A stretch of 64,000 nt of DNA from CBDDKU01 sp965230375. GTDB taxonomy: Bacteria > Bacteroidota > Bacteroidia > Flavobacteriales_D > Cryomorphaceae. The notes under the pieces were generated by a model. That model ran no database searches and had not been told where the DNA came from. It saw nothing but the letters and a program-made list of their open reading frames with translations. Location: contig CBDDKU010000005.1 in the NCBI GenBank assembly GCA_965230375.1, forward strand, positions 40,485-104,484, written 5' to 3'. The translations under genes were made by a program, and so were the position numbers. Below, piece after piece: positions 26,593 to 35,360 of the stretch (its first letter is position 1; each line of letters opens with the position of its first letter).

Positions 26593-29102
26593 ATGAAATT
26601 TGGAAACCTGATTTGGGCTGCTCACCACAGCTCTTTTCTTTGCCTCGTGTTCTGAAAACAAATTTGAAACCAAACACGAACCCTTTGACCATTTCTTTTA
26701 TCAGCGAGCTTTCCCTGATAGTATCTTGGACTATGCGGCAATGGATCAGAGTTTGAAGCGAGCAAAACAATTTGCAGTCCAAGCGAGAACTAAATCTTCA
26801 GACGCCGAATGGACTATTAACGGGCCGTATAATATCGGTGGTCGGATCAACTGTGTCGCGATTCACCCTGATAACGATGATGTTTGGCTGAGCGGTACAG
26901 CAGGTGGTGGCGTTTACCGCACAACTGACGCGGGTGAAAATTGGGAGCCGATCACCAATGAGATTAGCCACCTTCCGATTAGCGATATTGTTTTTGACCC
27001 TTCGGACCCCCAAACCATTTATGTCGGAACAGGAGATCCGAATGTTCCCGGAACAGTTTTGGATCGGTGGAGGTGTTTTCAAAAGTACCGACGGTGGAGA
27101 GAGTTTTGAATACATAGGATTGGCAGAATGCCGAATCATTTCAAAAATACTCGTAAACCCAGACAATCCTGATCAAGTCTTCGCGGGAGCAATGGGCGTT
27201 CCTTTTGTTGAAACTGAAGATCGTGGATTGTATCGAAGCGATGATGGTGGCGAATCGTGGACAAAAATATTCTCAGTTTCGGATGATTCTGGAATCACTG
27301 ATATGGTGATGAACCCACAGAATCCGGAAGAAATCTACGTTGCCAACTGGAATCGTATTCGCACTGTTTTTGAAAGTGTGGTATCTGGTGAAGAAGGAGG
27401 CATCTTTAAAACGTCTGATGGAGGTGACAATTGGATAGAATTGACCAATGGGTTACCAGAGGGCCCTGTTGGAAGAATTGGGCTAAAACTCTGGGATGGA
27501 GATCCAAGTAAAGTATACGCACTCTACGTAGGTGTAGATTCTCAGCTTCAGGGAATTTTTAAATCAGACGACAGCGGAGCTTCATTCTCAGAAATTTCGA
27601 CTGAAGGTATCGCAGAAAACGCCCTGGGTGGATTTGGGTGGTACTTTGCAAAACTGGGGCTAAGTCCTTTTGATGAAGACGAAATATCGGTTCTGGGTGT
27701 CGACATGTTTAGCACAACTGATGGAGGAAGTTCATGGTTTCAAAGCGTTCCTGACTGGTGGACTTACGAAGTACATGCCGATAAACACGATATGGAGTAT
27801 ATCGGAGATGGCGATATACTGCTCGCTACAGATGGTGGGCTATACCGTACCACCACCGGACTTGAGCCATTTAGCTTAGGCTGGCAAGATGTGGATGAGA
27901 TTCCAAACACTCAGTTTTACCGCATTGCTACCGACCCATTCACAGGAGGCGTGTATTATGGTGGCGCTCAAGACAATGGTACTTCAGGTCCTGATGAAAA
28001 TCCAGAAGATCCATGGATTCGCATTTTTGGTGGAGATGGGTTCACCCCGATCCCAGATCCGGTAAATCCAAACATTTTCTATTGCACTACCCAAAGAGGT
28101 AATTTTTATGCAATCGACTACGAGATCTTCGACTTCATTAATCTCACCGACCAGGGAATAGATCCAGATGATCGCAGCAATTGGGATAGCCCATTTATCA
28201 TGGATCATTTTGACAACACCGTGATTTATGCTGCGACAGAGCGCGTTTATCAAATGGAGTTTGCCCCATACGGTGTATTCGAACCAATATCTCCTTCCCT
28301 TGTTGATGCGGTCGACGAAAACTCGAACAGAACCATTTCAGCAATTGCGCAGTCACCTGTGAATCAGGAAGTCCTTTATGCAGGGACTTCTGACGGCTTG
28401 GTTTGGGTTCGTCAAAACGAGTCGGCGGATTGGGAAGAAGTGACAACTGGTCTTCCAACAAATTACGTCACCGATTTAAAAGGATCATCGACGTCTGAAG
28501 GAACTGTCTTTGTTACTCTTTCAGGCTATCGGCTCAACGACAACACCTCGCACTTGTATCGCAGTACTGATTTTGGAGAGATCTGGGAGTCTGTAACTGG
28601 CGACTTGCCAGCTATGCCTATCAATCATTTTGAAGAATATGCTCCCGGAATTTGGTTCATCGCCACAGACAATGGAGTGTATATGACTGAAAATAGTGGT
28701 GAGAATTGGACGCGAGTTGGAGGCAATATGCCCTTTATCGTTGTAAGCGATCTAGCAATTGACCAGATTGATAATAAGCTAGTTGCGGGCACTTTTGCTC
28801 AATCAATTTGGTCAGTGCCATTAGCTGATGTTTTAAGCGAACCCGATCACACCGCTGAAGGGTCCGAGTTAGACTTTTTGGTATATCCAAACCCAGCTCA
28901 AAATCAATTGAGCATAGAAGGTCATGGCGATTCAAATCAATATGCCATTTATGACCTTACAGGTAAAAAAGTTGATGCCGGGGTTTTAACGACGGGAATC
29001 AATGAAATTGATCTTGCGCAACTTTCATCTGGCGTTTACTTGGTTGCAGTTCTGAAAAATGGAATTAAACAAGGGACAAAGAAGGTCAAAGTAGTTGACT
29101 AG
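26593..29102 (+). pseudogene. T9SS-sorted BNR/sialidase-repeat protein with two single-base shifts
   Basis: An 836-residue surface protein is readable only if two single extra bases are removed. Reading starts at ATG 26593 (MKFGNLIW), then shifts at GGG 26615-26617 into a lipoprotein signal (LLTTALFFASC). It shifts again within 27056-27062 (GTTTTGG), where GDPNVPGTV joins IGGGVFKSTDGGESF. The body holds many BNR-type repeats (YRTTDAGENW, FKSTDGGESF, YRSDDGGESW, FKTSDGGDNW) of a VPS10/sialidase-like beta-propeller. The end is a type A T9SS sorting domain (FLVYPNPAQNQLSI...). The total length is 3n+2, as expected for two insertions. It could be a true pseudogene or homopolymer sequencing error. 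The rest of the frame is intact, which favours recent change or error. Confidence 0.82.
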
Positions 29103-30391
29103 TCTTCTTCATCGAGCTCTCTTTGTATTCTGTTGTAAGGTCTTATTATCAGCCTGATATCTCGGTTGTAGTTAAAGAAGTTGTATGCCCAATTAAAGAA
29201 GACCACAACTCTGTTTCTCCAGCCGACGAGCGCCATTAGGTGAACGATCAACCAGATGAACCATGCGAAAGCTCCCTGTGTTTTATATCCCGGTAATTCG
29301 CAGACGGCGCGGCTTCTACCAACCGTGGCCATGGATCCCGGATCCTTGTATTCAAATGGCTTCATTTCTTTTCGCAAAGCCAAAAGCTTTAAATTCTTAG
29401 CAAGATGAGCTCCTTGCTGAATGGCCGGCTGAGCTACTTGGGGCTGGCCCTTCGGATATTTCGGTGTTTCCATATAGGCCAGGTCTCCTATTGCGTAAAG
29501 GCCTTCAAATCCATCCACACGACTAAACCTATCGACACGGATACGATTTCCACGCTCGATCACATCAGCGGGAATTCCGCCTGGTGGGTTGCACGTCACA
29601 CCAGCCGCCCAAATCAGCGTCTGAGTGAGCATCGGTTGCTTGTTAGTAGATATAGTTCGGCCGTCATAGTCTTCTACGCGCGTATCGAGCCACACTTGTA
29701 CACCGAGCTTTTCAAGATACTTGGCAGCCTTCTCTGAACTCTCCTCCGACATCGGGGGCAATACCCTTGAGCTTCCTTCTACCAAATGGATATGCATACG
29801 CCTAAAATCCAAATCGGGGTAATCCATCGGAAGCACATGGGCTTTAAGCTCTGCAATGGCTCCTGCTAGCTCCACTCCTGTTGGGCCAGCACCAACAATT
29901 ACGACATTCATGAGGCTTTCGCGCTCAGAAAGATCGTCGGTCAATAATGCCGCTTCAAAGTTCTGAAGCAATAGCGAACGAATATTCAGCGCTTCGGGAA
30001 CAGTCTTCATTCCCATGGCCAATCGCTCCATATTCTTGTTGCCAAAAAAATTGGTTACCGTTCCTGTGGCCAAAACAAGAAAATCGTAGGTGAAAGTTCC
30101 GATCGAAGTATCGACTTTCTTTTCCTCGGGATGTACTTCCAATACTTCCGACATTCGGAAATAGAAATTGGCCTTCTGTTTGAAGATTTTTCGAAGTGGA
30201 TAGGCAATGCTATCTGGTTCGAGTCCCGCCGTGGCAACCTGATATAGCAGCGGCTGAAAGGTGTGATAATTATGTTTGTCGAGAAGTACGACTTGATATT
30301 GGCTCGAATCAATTTTCCGAGCTAGTTGGAGCCCCCCGAAACCACCGCCAACAATGACAACGCGAGGCAAATTAGACAAGGGTATGTTCAT
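29099..30391 (-). CDS. Type II NADH dehydrogenase (NAD(P)/FAD oxidoreductase)
   Basis: A 430-residue NDH-2-type flavoprotein that oxidises NADH and reduces quinone at the inner membrane without pumping ions. The FAD-binding Rossmann motif is VVIVGGGFGG near residues 11-20. The NAD-binding motif is VVIVGAGPTGVELAG near residues 163-177. The FAD-contact YAIGDLAYME lies near residue 295, and DKHNYHTFQPLLYQVAT is the conserved quinone-site region. The C-terminal hydrophobic helices FAWFIWLIVHLMALVGWRNR serve as membrane anchor. It is convergent with the BNR gene with a 4-base overlap, and is monocistronic. Confidence 0.93.
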   Translation of the reverse strand: MNIPLSNLPRVVIVGGGFGGLQLARKIDSSQYQVVLLDKHNYHTFQPLLYQVATAGLEPDSIAYPLRKIFKQKANFYFRMSEVLEVHPEEKKVDTSIGTFTYDFLVLATGTVTNFFGNKNMERLAMGMKTVPEALNIRSLLLQNFEAALLTDDLSERESLMNVVIVGAGPTGVELAGAIAELKAHVLPMDYPDLDFRRMHIHLVEGSSRVLPPMSEESSEKAAKYLEKLGVQVWLDTRVEDYDGRTISTNKQPMLTQTLIWAAGVTCNPPGGIPADVIERGNRIRVDRFSRVDGFEGLYAIGDLAYMETPKYPKGQPQVAQPAIQQGAHLAKNLKLLALRKEMKPFEYKDPGSMATVGRSRAVCELPGYKTQGAFAWFIWLIVHLMALVGWRNRVVVFFNWAYNFFNYNRDIRLIIRPYNRIQRELDEED

Positions 30392-30447
30392 TGGTATCTG
30401 TTGGCTTAAAGGTAGACAAAACCCCTATGAAAGTTCATTCATTCTAC

Positions 30448-31152
30448 CTATTTAGAACGGGTTTTTTGTAGAAATTTCTGATAACGTTTGAACAATTTTT
30501 CTGGAGATACACCGAGCCAATACTTAATCATAGTCTGTATAAAAAACCACTGCAAGCGATACTGCCCATGCTCCATGTATTTCCGTGATGATGTTTGAAT
30601 CTCCTCCTTCAGAATCTGAAAATTCCCTTCTTTCTCAAGTCGGTGACAAATCTCTACGTCTTCCATGATGGGTAGGTCTTCATCAAAGCCTCCGGTAGAT
30701 TGGAACAATTCTTTGGATACAAATAGTCCTTGGTCTCCTCCACGAGCCACTCGGCAGTGAAACCTGGAAAAAAATGCCCAAAAATTAAGGAATCGCGTAT
30801 TCGGCCAAAACTTTAATCGAAAGCAGCCACAGTCATTTGAATTCTGCGCGGCATTTAAAATAATCTGTCCATAATTAGCAGGTGGAATACTGTCTAAATG
30901 AAGAAAAAGGAGCATTTCATGTTTTGCCATTTTTGCTCCAAAATTCAATTGTTTTGCTCTGCCTATACTCGGCGACACCACATAAATCACCCCTAAGTCA
31001 TTACACACTTCATCTACTTCGCTTTGAAGGGATGCATCTACAAGTAAAAATTCAACTTGATTTAAGCCTGAGCGAGAAACAATTTCGGGAAGAAAGTCTT
31101 GAACCGTTTTAACTGGCTCAATAGAAGGTATGACAACCGTCAGTGCTTTCAC
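30448..31152 (-). CDS. Family 2 glycosyltransferase, TIGR04283 type
   Basis: A 234-residue GT-A glycosyltransferase of family GT2. It starts ALTVVIPSIEPVKTVQDFLPEI. The donor-site region is LLFLHLDSIPPANY, a D-S variant of the DXD motif. RVARGGDQGLFVSKELFQSTGGFDEDLPIMEDVEICHRL, read in pieces, is the strongly conserved acceptor and base region. Database models name this type 'arsenosugar biosynthesis' (TIGR04283), but no ArsM or ArsS gene is nearby. The real acceptor is unknown. Its ATG overlaps the stop of the TIGR04282 gene by 4 bases, so the two are translationally coupled. Confidence 0.86.
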   Translation of the reverse strand: MKALTVVIPSIEPVKTVQDFLPEIVSRSGLNQVEFLLVDASLQSEVDEVCNDLGVIYVVSPSIGRAKQLNFGAKMAKHEMLLFLHLDSIPPANYGQIILNAAQNSNDCGCFRLKFWPNTRFLNFWAFFSRFHCRVARGGDQGLFVSKELFQSTGGFDEDLPIMEDVEICHRLEKEGNFQILKEEIQTSSRKYMEHGQYRLQWFFIQTMIKYWLGVSPEKLFKRYQKFLQKTRSK

Positions 31153-31751
31153 ACGAGGTGTTGTCTCAACTCTCCCAGATCTTCTTCTTTATCAACGTCA
31201 GTGAGCGTTGGTAACAGATGGTAACTTAACTTGAGCTGTTTCAAATCGAGTATGGTATCGAGCAAAACATCCGATGTGGACCAAGTTTTATTCTTGAAAA
31301 GATGCGCGTAATGACGGTCCATCCCTATGAGATAATACCCCCCGTCGTTAGCCGGCCCGAGCACTACATTGTGATTATCCAACGCCTCAATTGCATCTTC
31401 AATGATTTCTGATGTCAATTCATAACAATCGGAGCCAATCACTATGACCTTTTCGTAAAACTGGCCAAAAGCCTGACCAACAGCTCTATCCATCCGCTCC
31501 CCCAAGGTGTCGCCCTTTTGAAGAAATTTTGGAAACTTATAGTAATCAAGGATATCAAAATCCTGAACCTTCTCTGAATAAAACACCGCTTTATCAGCGA
31601 AGACTTTATCGGCAATAGCATGTGTATGTTCCAGCAGCTTTAAATAGATCATCAAGGCCTGCTTATCGCCAATGGTTTTGGCGAGCCTCGTCTTAACCTT
31701 TCCAAGCTCAGGGTTCTTGGCAAAAATGATCAATAAGCTATCATGGTTCAT
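31149..31751 (-). CDS. DUF2064/TIGR04282 nucleotidyl/glycosyltransferase-like protein
   Basis: A 200-residue GT-A fold protein of the DUF2064 (TIGR04282) family. It has LLIIFAKNPELGKVKTRLAKTIG at the N-terminus (a nucleotide-binding GKVKTRLA motif), VIVIGSDCYELT, and VLGPANDGGYYLIGM near the middle. The family resembles molybdenum-cofactor nucleotidyltransferases and is regularly paired with TIGR04283 glycosyltransferases, as here. I chose the ATG at 31751 (MNHDSLLIIFAKNP). The upstream ATG at 31793 would run 53 bases into the rhodanese gene. The overlap with that gene is 11 bases. Confidence 0.85.
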   Translation of the reverse strand: MNHDSLLIIFAKNPELGKVKTRLAKTIGDKQALMIYLKLLEHTHAIADKVFADKAVFYSEKVQDFDILDYYKFPKFLQKGDTLGERMDRAVGQAFGQFYEKVIVIGSDCYELTSEIIEDAIEALDNHNVVLGPANDGGYYLIGMDRHYAHLFKNKTWSTSDVLLDTILDLKQLKLSYHLLPTLTDVDKEEDLGELRQHLV

Positions 31752-32250
31752 ACTTCTTCTTATAATTATTAACCCAGATGCCCCAAACGGCATTGTAAGG
31801 GTGAACTTGTTTTACTTTAGTACCCGTGTAGTCTACAACCGGGTAACCTCTATTTGTCCAATCGAAAATACCACCGTAAAGATTAAAGACATTTTCGAAT
31901 CCCGCATCCAGGAGTTTCTTACCAATATCTTCACTGCGCTTGCCAATACTGCAATACACCACCACATTCTTTGACCGATCGATCTTGTCTAACGAATTCA
32001 AGTCGAACTGATCATAGCCCACATAGTGTGCTCCAGAAATATGACTTACGGTATACTCATCTAATTCACGGGCATCCAGTATGACCCACTCACCAGAAGC
32101 CATGTCTGTCTTTAAAGAATCACTACTAATTGTGGGAACCGCCCCATCTAAGACCATTCCCAGCATGGTATCAAACCCTGTAACGTTTTGTCCTTTCGAA
32201 GTAAAAACCCCCATGAGTACAATCAATATGGCGACTAACCAAGATTTCAT
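31741..32250 (-). CDS. Exported rhodanese-like protein
   Basis: A 169-residue protein with an N-terminal signal peptide (MKSWLVAILIVLMGVFTSKGQ) and one rhodanese domain. WVILDARELDEYTVSHISGAHYVGYDQF, taken in two parts, opens the domain. The active-site loop is VVYCSIGKRSEDIGKKL, with the catalytic Cys in CSIGKRSE, and GFENVFNLYGGIFDWTNRGYPV closes it. Rhodaneses carry sulfur on the cysteine, and the exported location suggests redox or sulfur chemistry in the periplasm. It is the first gene of a three-gene overlapping operon with the two glycosyltransferase-like genes. Confidence 0.86.
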   Translation of the reverse strand: MKSWLVAILIVLMGVFTSKGQNVTGFDTMLGMVLDGAVPTISSDSLKTDMASGEWVILDARELDEYTVSHISGAHYVGYDQFDLNSLDKIDRSKNVVVYCSIGKRSEDIGKKLLDAGFENVFNLYGGIFDWTNRGYPVVDYTGTKVKQVHPYNAVWGIWVNNYKKKYEP

Positions 32251-32362
32251 TTTGTTAATAGATTCGAAGTTACCAATCTCAATGTGGATCTGAGCTCTAT
32301 AAGGACTATTGTTTTAAATTATGAATGTGAAAAAAGCAAAAGAATTTGAATAGGGATGGGCT

Positions 32363-32447
32363 AAAAAAAGCGCACCCTGGCCCGGGCCAGGGTGCTATCA
32401 AGAGCCCCGATAGAGTGAGACGATGAAAGAAATGGGACTCCTGAGTC
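32363..32447 (-). ncRNA. Candidate structured small RNA 3' end with strong terminator
   Basis: On the minus strand three hairpins follow one another. The first is GACTC-AG-GAGTC at 32447-32436. The second is CTATC with a 9-base loop and GATAG at 32413-32395. The third is a perfect 24-base palindrome, GCACCCTGGCCC and its complement, at 32395-32372. It is followed by GC and seven T (32369-32363). The last is an excellent intrinsic terminator on this strand only. The nearest minus-strand gene, the response regulator, ends about 550 bases upstream, a very long 3' UTR. A separate small RNA ending here, or one released from that 3' UTR, is the simplest reading. The 5' end is not determined. Confidence 0.5.
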
Positions 32448-32773
32448 TTTTTGCTTTCTATTTGCTGATGCGAATTTATAACAAAATAGTGAACGATGAT
32501 AGTTTTTTTTCAATTACAAGATCAAGAATAATAGGTAGTTCGCCGAAATTGACAGACTTCTAATCTTCATCAAGACATAACCTGCACTTGATTTATTTCA
32601 TTGTAAACCCAATCTTTATTTATTTTATTATATAATTTAATTTCACTCAATCCTTTATCTACCCACCTGTTATACTGAACTTAATGTCATTCAAACAATT
32701 ATATAACATCGGATTTTTATTGAACATTGTGCAATAAAACATATAGTTTGATATTCGTGAAAAACGCATAAAT

Positions 32774-32797
32774 CACCCCCTAATTAGGGGTGTTTTT
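32774..32797 (+). terminator. Terminator-like hairpin in gene-free region
   Basis: CACCCC / GGGGTG stem around a self-complementary TAATTA, with one unpaired C, followed by five T on the plus strand. No plus-strand gene precedes it closely. It could end an unannotated transcript or act as a fail-safe. Confidence 0.45.
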
Positions 32798-32941
32798 GAG
32801 CAGAAAAAAACTTTCGTTAAAATTTATTAACAACCGAATTAATAGAAATAACCGCGAAAAGAAGACGTTTTACCACGCACATTGAGTGAAAAATGGGGCG
32901 AAATACCTACCGAAGTAATTTTCAAACTAAAAAAAATGAAC

Positions 32942-33643
32942 TTATGCCTGTTTCACCTTGAGTATATAGCCTTCGCTGTGAATATTCTCAATGTCAATAT
33001 TTGGATCCGAAGCAAGCCGCTTCCTGAGCTTAGCGATATAGACGTCCATACTCCGCTTAGAGAAGTAATCATCTTGTCCCCAGATCTGTCTTAAGGCCAA
33101 GGAACGTGGAGTGATGCGATTCATGTGCTGACTCAGTAAAAGAAGGAGCTGGGATTCTTTGGGGCTCAAACGCTCCATTTGATCGTCAAAGGTGAGACTT
33201 CTTAGCTGAGGCTTGAAAACATAAGCCCCAATATTGAGCTGATCTGGTATCTCTTCCTTCCCATTACCGGCCCTTTTTAGTAAGCTTTGAATCTTGTACA
33301 AAAGTATCTCAGTGTCAAAAGGTTTGGTTAAATAATCATCGGCTCCCGTCTTGTACCCCTCTATTTGATCTTCCTTTTCGCCTTTGGCCGTGAGAAATAT
33401 GATTGGAACCTGTTCATTTATCTTTCGAATATCCCGAGCTAAGCTCAACCCGTCTTTATAAGGCATCATCACATCGAGCAAGCAAATCTCATAATTCGCA
33501 TTCCGCTTGAAACTAGAGTACCCCACATTTCCATCCTGAGCCCAATCCACTTCATACCCTGAAAGCTCGAGATAATTCTTGAGGACGGAACCGAAATTGG
33601 TCTCGTCTTCAACTAGCAATATCCTACCCTTTCTTCTACCCAT
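32942..33643 (-). CDS. OmpR-family response regulator
   Basis: A 233-residue response regulator. The receiver domain (about 6-120) has the phosphoacceptor Asp57 in CLLDVMMPYKDG, acidic residues VEDE at 11-14, and Lys in TKPFDTEIL. The C-terminal winged helix (about 135-230) has LSPKESQLLLLLSQHMNRI and SKRSMDVYIAKLRKRLASDPN, the recognition helix region. It acts as a DNA-binding transcription regulator phosphorylated by the kinase whose gene overlaps it by 8 bases. TTAAC direct repeats at 11- and 21-base spacing in the divergent promoter region (35268-35304) are plausible binding sites. Confidence 0.95.
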   Translation of the reverse strand: MGRRKGRILLVEDETNFGSVLKNYLELSGYEVDWAQDGNVGYSSFKRNANYEICLLDVMMPYKDGLSLARDIRKINEQVPIIFLTAKGEKEDQIEGYKTGADDYLTKPFDTEILLYKIQSLLKRAGNGKEEIPDQLNIGAYVFKPQLRSLTFDDQMERLSPKESQLLLLLSQHMNRITPRSLALRQIWGQDDYFSKRSMDVYIAKLRKRLASDPNIDIENIHSEGYILKVKQA

Positions 33644-35225
33644 GAATTGGTAGTTTAAATCCTATAGTCGTTCCTTTTCCCACTTGAGACTTAAGCATCA
33701 ATTCACCTCCGTGTAAGTCAATGATTTCCTTCACATAACTCAAGCCAACACCAAACCCTTTTACATTGTGAATGTTTCCAGTTTGAGCGCGATAAAATGT
33801 ATTAAAAGCCTTCTTCTGAACATCACTTGGCATCCCAATCCCGCGATCAGAAACCAAAACGGAAACCCACTTAGGCTCAGTTTTTACTTCTACTTCAATT
33901 TCTGGACTTGAAGGGCTGTACTTGATCGCATTGTCAATTAGGTTAATCATGACATTGAAAATATGGTTTTCATCGGCCATAACTGTGGCGAGCTCACCCG
34001 AAGCTTTGACTTTAATGCTTCCTTCTCGCGATGCTACCCTTAATCCCAAACTCTCGACTGCGCCTTCCACCGCCCCTACCAAGTTAATCGAGGTCGGCTT
34101 AATAACGAGTTGACCACGCTCCATTTTCGCGAGTTGTAATATCTTCTCTACGTGCCCATTCAGGCGCTTGTTTTCATCAGAAATAATTCCTGTAAACCTG
34201 TCGATCTGAGCGGGATCAGACTTGACCGCGGGATGCTTTATAGAATCTACAGCAAGTCCGATGGTCGCCAGCGGAGTTTTAAACTCATGGGTCATATTGC
34301 TAATGAAGTCAGACTTTACATCCGAGAGCTTCTTCTGCCTTAAAATGGTGACCATTGTATGAATAAAAGTAGCGATCATGAGAAGCGAAAAGAACAAAGC
34401 CATTCCAAGAACCCAACCGAGCTCTCTCAACACAAACATATTTTTGGTAGGAAATCGGACAGATAGCTGAGCCAGATTGGGATTGTCGGGATAGAGTGGC
34501 ATCGTGAAAAAATCAAGTTCACCTTTGCCTTCAATAGCACCAAAACTTGCCAAACTATCGGTATCCATTACAACCCTGAAGTCGAAGGGCTGATCGAGTC
34601 CAGTTTTTTCGAAGTTAGCAGCCAGTAGGCTATCCACATCTAGCAACCCGATCCTTTGCTGTACATCAGGTACATGGCTAATCTCTTCCACCAAAACGTT
34701 TTGAGCAACATCCTGAATCAACTTTACCTTTCTTCGAATTTCATCTGCCTGAACTTCAATGACCAACTCATCTTCTTCACCACCAAATTCTCCGTCAATT
34801 ATGACCTCCTTGAGCCCATTCTCTTCAACAAATACCATTGTTCCCCCACTATTTCTTATCACCCTGGTATTTGTCACGATCGTGTCTGTTCGCACCACTG
34901 CTGTATTCTCTGCTAGCCTTAATTTTTCCTGTTCTGGCTGTCTTGCTACCTTATACTGATACGATTGCCTGAAACTGGGGAGAGAATCGCCAGATTGGAG
35001 CACATCAAACTCAAAGTCATTGCCTAGTAAACTGACTATTTGATAAGAGACATCTTCAGCTTCCAATTCACTCACAGCAGCGTGAAGTGCCGAAGTTACT
35101 TTACTGTCAAACTCCGCTTCTTTTTCTGCAACAGCCTTGTTGAGCCAGTGCCACTCCAAACCCACTACCCCTAAAACGGAAACTGTCATAAGGATACCAA
35201 TTAATATGATGGAGTTCTTTTTCAT
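33636..35225 (-). CDS. Membrane sensor histidine kinase
   Basis: A 529-residue kinase with a membrane segment at about 5-23, a periplasmic sensor of about 240 residues, and a second helix at about 268-293. The cytoplasmic core has phosphoacceptor His313 in SNMTHEFKTPLATIG, N box NLIDNAIKYSP, G1 DRGIGMPS and G2 GFGVGLSYVKEI. No HAMP domain is apparent between the second helix and the H box. The periplasmic domain is acidic and includes GLKEVIIDGEFGGEEDELVI. It is co-transcribed with the overlapping response regulator. Its promoter is shared with the divergent acidic T9SS protein gene, a candidate target or signal source. Confidence 0.95.
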   Translation of the reverse strand: MKKNSIILIGILMTVSVLGVVGLEWHWLNKAVAEKEAEFDSKVTSALHAAVSELEAEDVSYQIVSLLGNDFEFDVLQSGDSLPSFRQSYQYKVARQPEQEKLRLAENTAVVRTDTIVTNTRVIRNSGGTMVFVEENGLKEVIIDGEFGGEEDELVIEVQADEIRRKVKLIQDVAQNVLVEEISHVPDVQQRIGLLDVDSLLAANFEKTGLDQPFDFRVVMDTDSLASFGAIEGKGELDFFTMPLYPDNPNLAQLSVRFPTKNMFVLRELGWVLGMALFFSLLMIATFIHTMVTILRQKKLSDVKSDFISNMTHEFKTPLATIGLAVDSIKHPAVKSDPAQIDRFTGIISDENKRLNGHVEKILQLAKMERGQLVIKPTSINLVGAVEGAVESLGLRVASREGSIKVKASGELATVMADENHIFNVMINLIDNAIKYSPSSPEIEVEVKTEPKWVSVLVSDRGIGMPSDVQKKAFNTFYRAQTGNIHNVKGFGVGLSYVKEIIDLHGGELMLKSQVGKGTTIGFKLPIHG

Positions 35226-35267
35226 TCCACAGCAAAGCTAGCCCGAGCCAGCGCATTCTCAAAAACT

Positions 35268-35304
35268 TTAACCTATCGTTAACTCTTATTAGAATCCCCT
35301 TAAC
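35268..35304. promoter_or_regulatory. TTAAC direct repeats between divergent genes
   Basis: TTAAC occurs at 35268, 35279 and 35300, so spaced by 11 and 21 bases, about one and two helical turns, all in the same orientation. Tandem direct repeats at about 11 bases are how OmpR/PhoB-type regulators usually bind. They lie 43-79 bases above the kinase ATG and 57-93 bases before the T9SS gene ATG. Confidence 0.5.
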
Positions 35305-35329
35305 TCATTCCAAATCATCAATCTCGGAC

Positions 35330-35346
35330 ATTTGTTTCAAACAAAT
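35330..35346. repeat. 17-base palindrome upstream of the T9SS gene
   Basis: ATTTGTTT-C-AAACAAAT is a perfect inverted repeat around a single base, ending 14 bases before the ATG at 35361. It could be an operator or a 5' UTR hairpin that masks translation initiation. Confidence 0.5.
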
Positions 35347-35360
35347 AAACCCGGAATAAC

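Larger units (their letters stand above)
32251..32941. other. Gene-free AT-rich stretch (691 bases)
   Basis: No protein-coding frame is convincing here. The stretch lies between the rhodanese operon and the end of the two-component operon, both on the minus strand. It is AT-rich apart from a GC-rich perfect palindrome at 32372-32395 and a second terminator-like hairpin at 32774-32797. The rest shows no repeats or promoter boxes I could support. Confidence 0.7.

Noticed and set aside
27056..27062. Programmed ribosomal frameshift in the BNR protein
   Set aside because: No slippery heptamer with a following pseudoknot, and a second unrelated shift exists in the signal peptide; error or decay is simpler.
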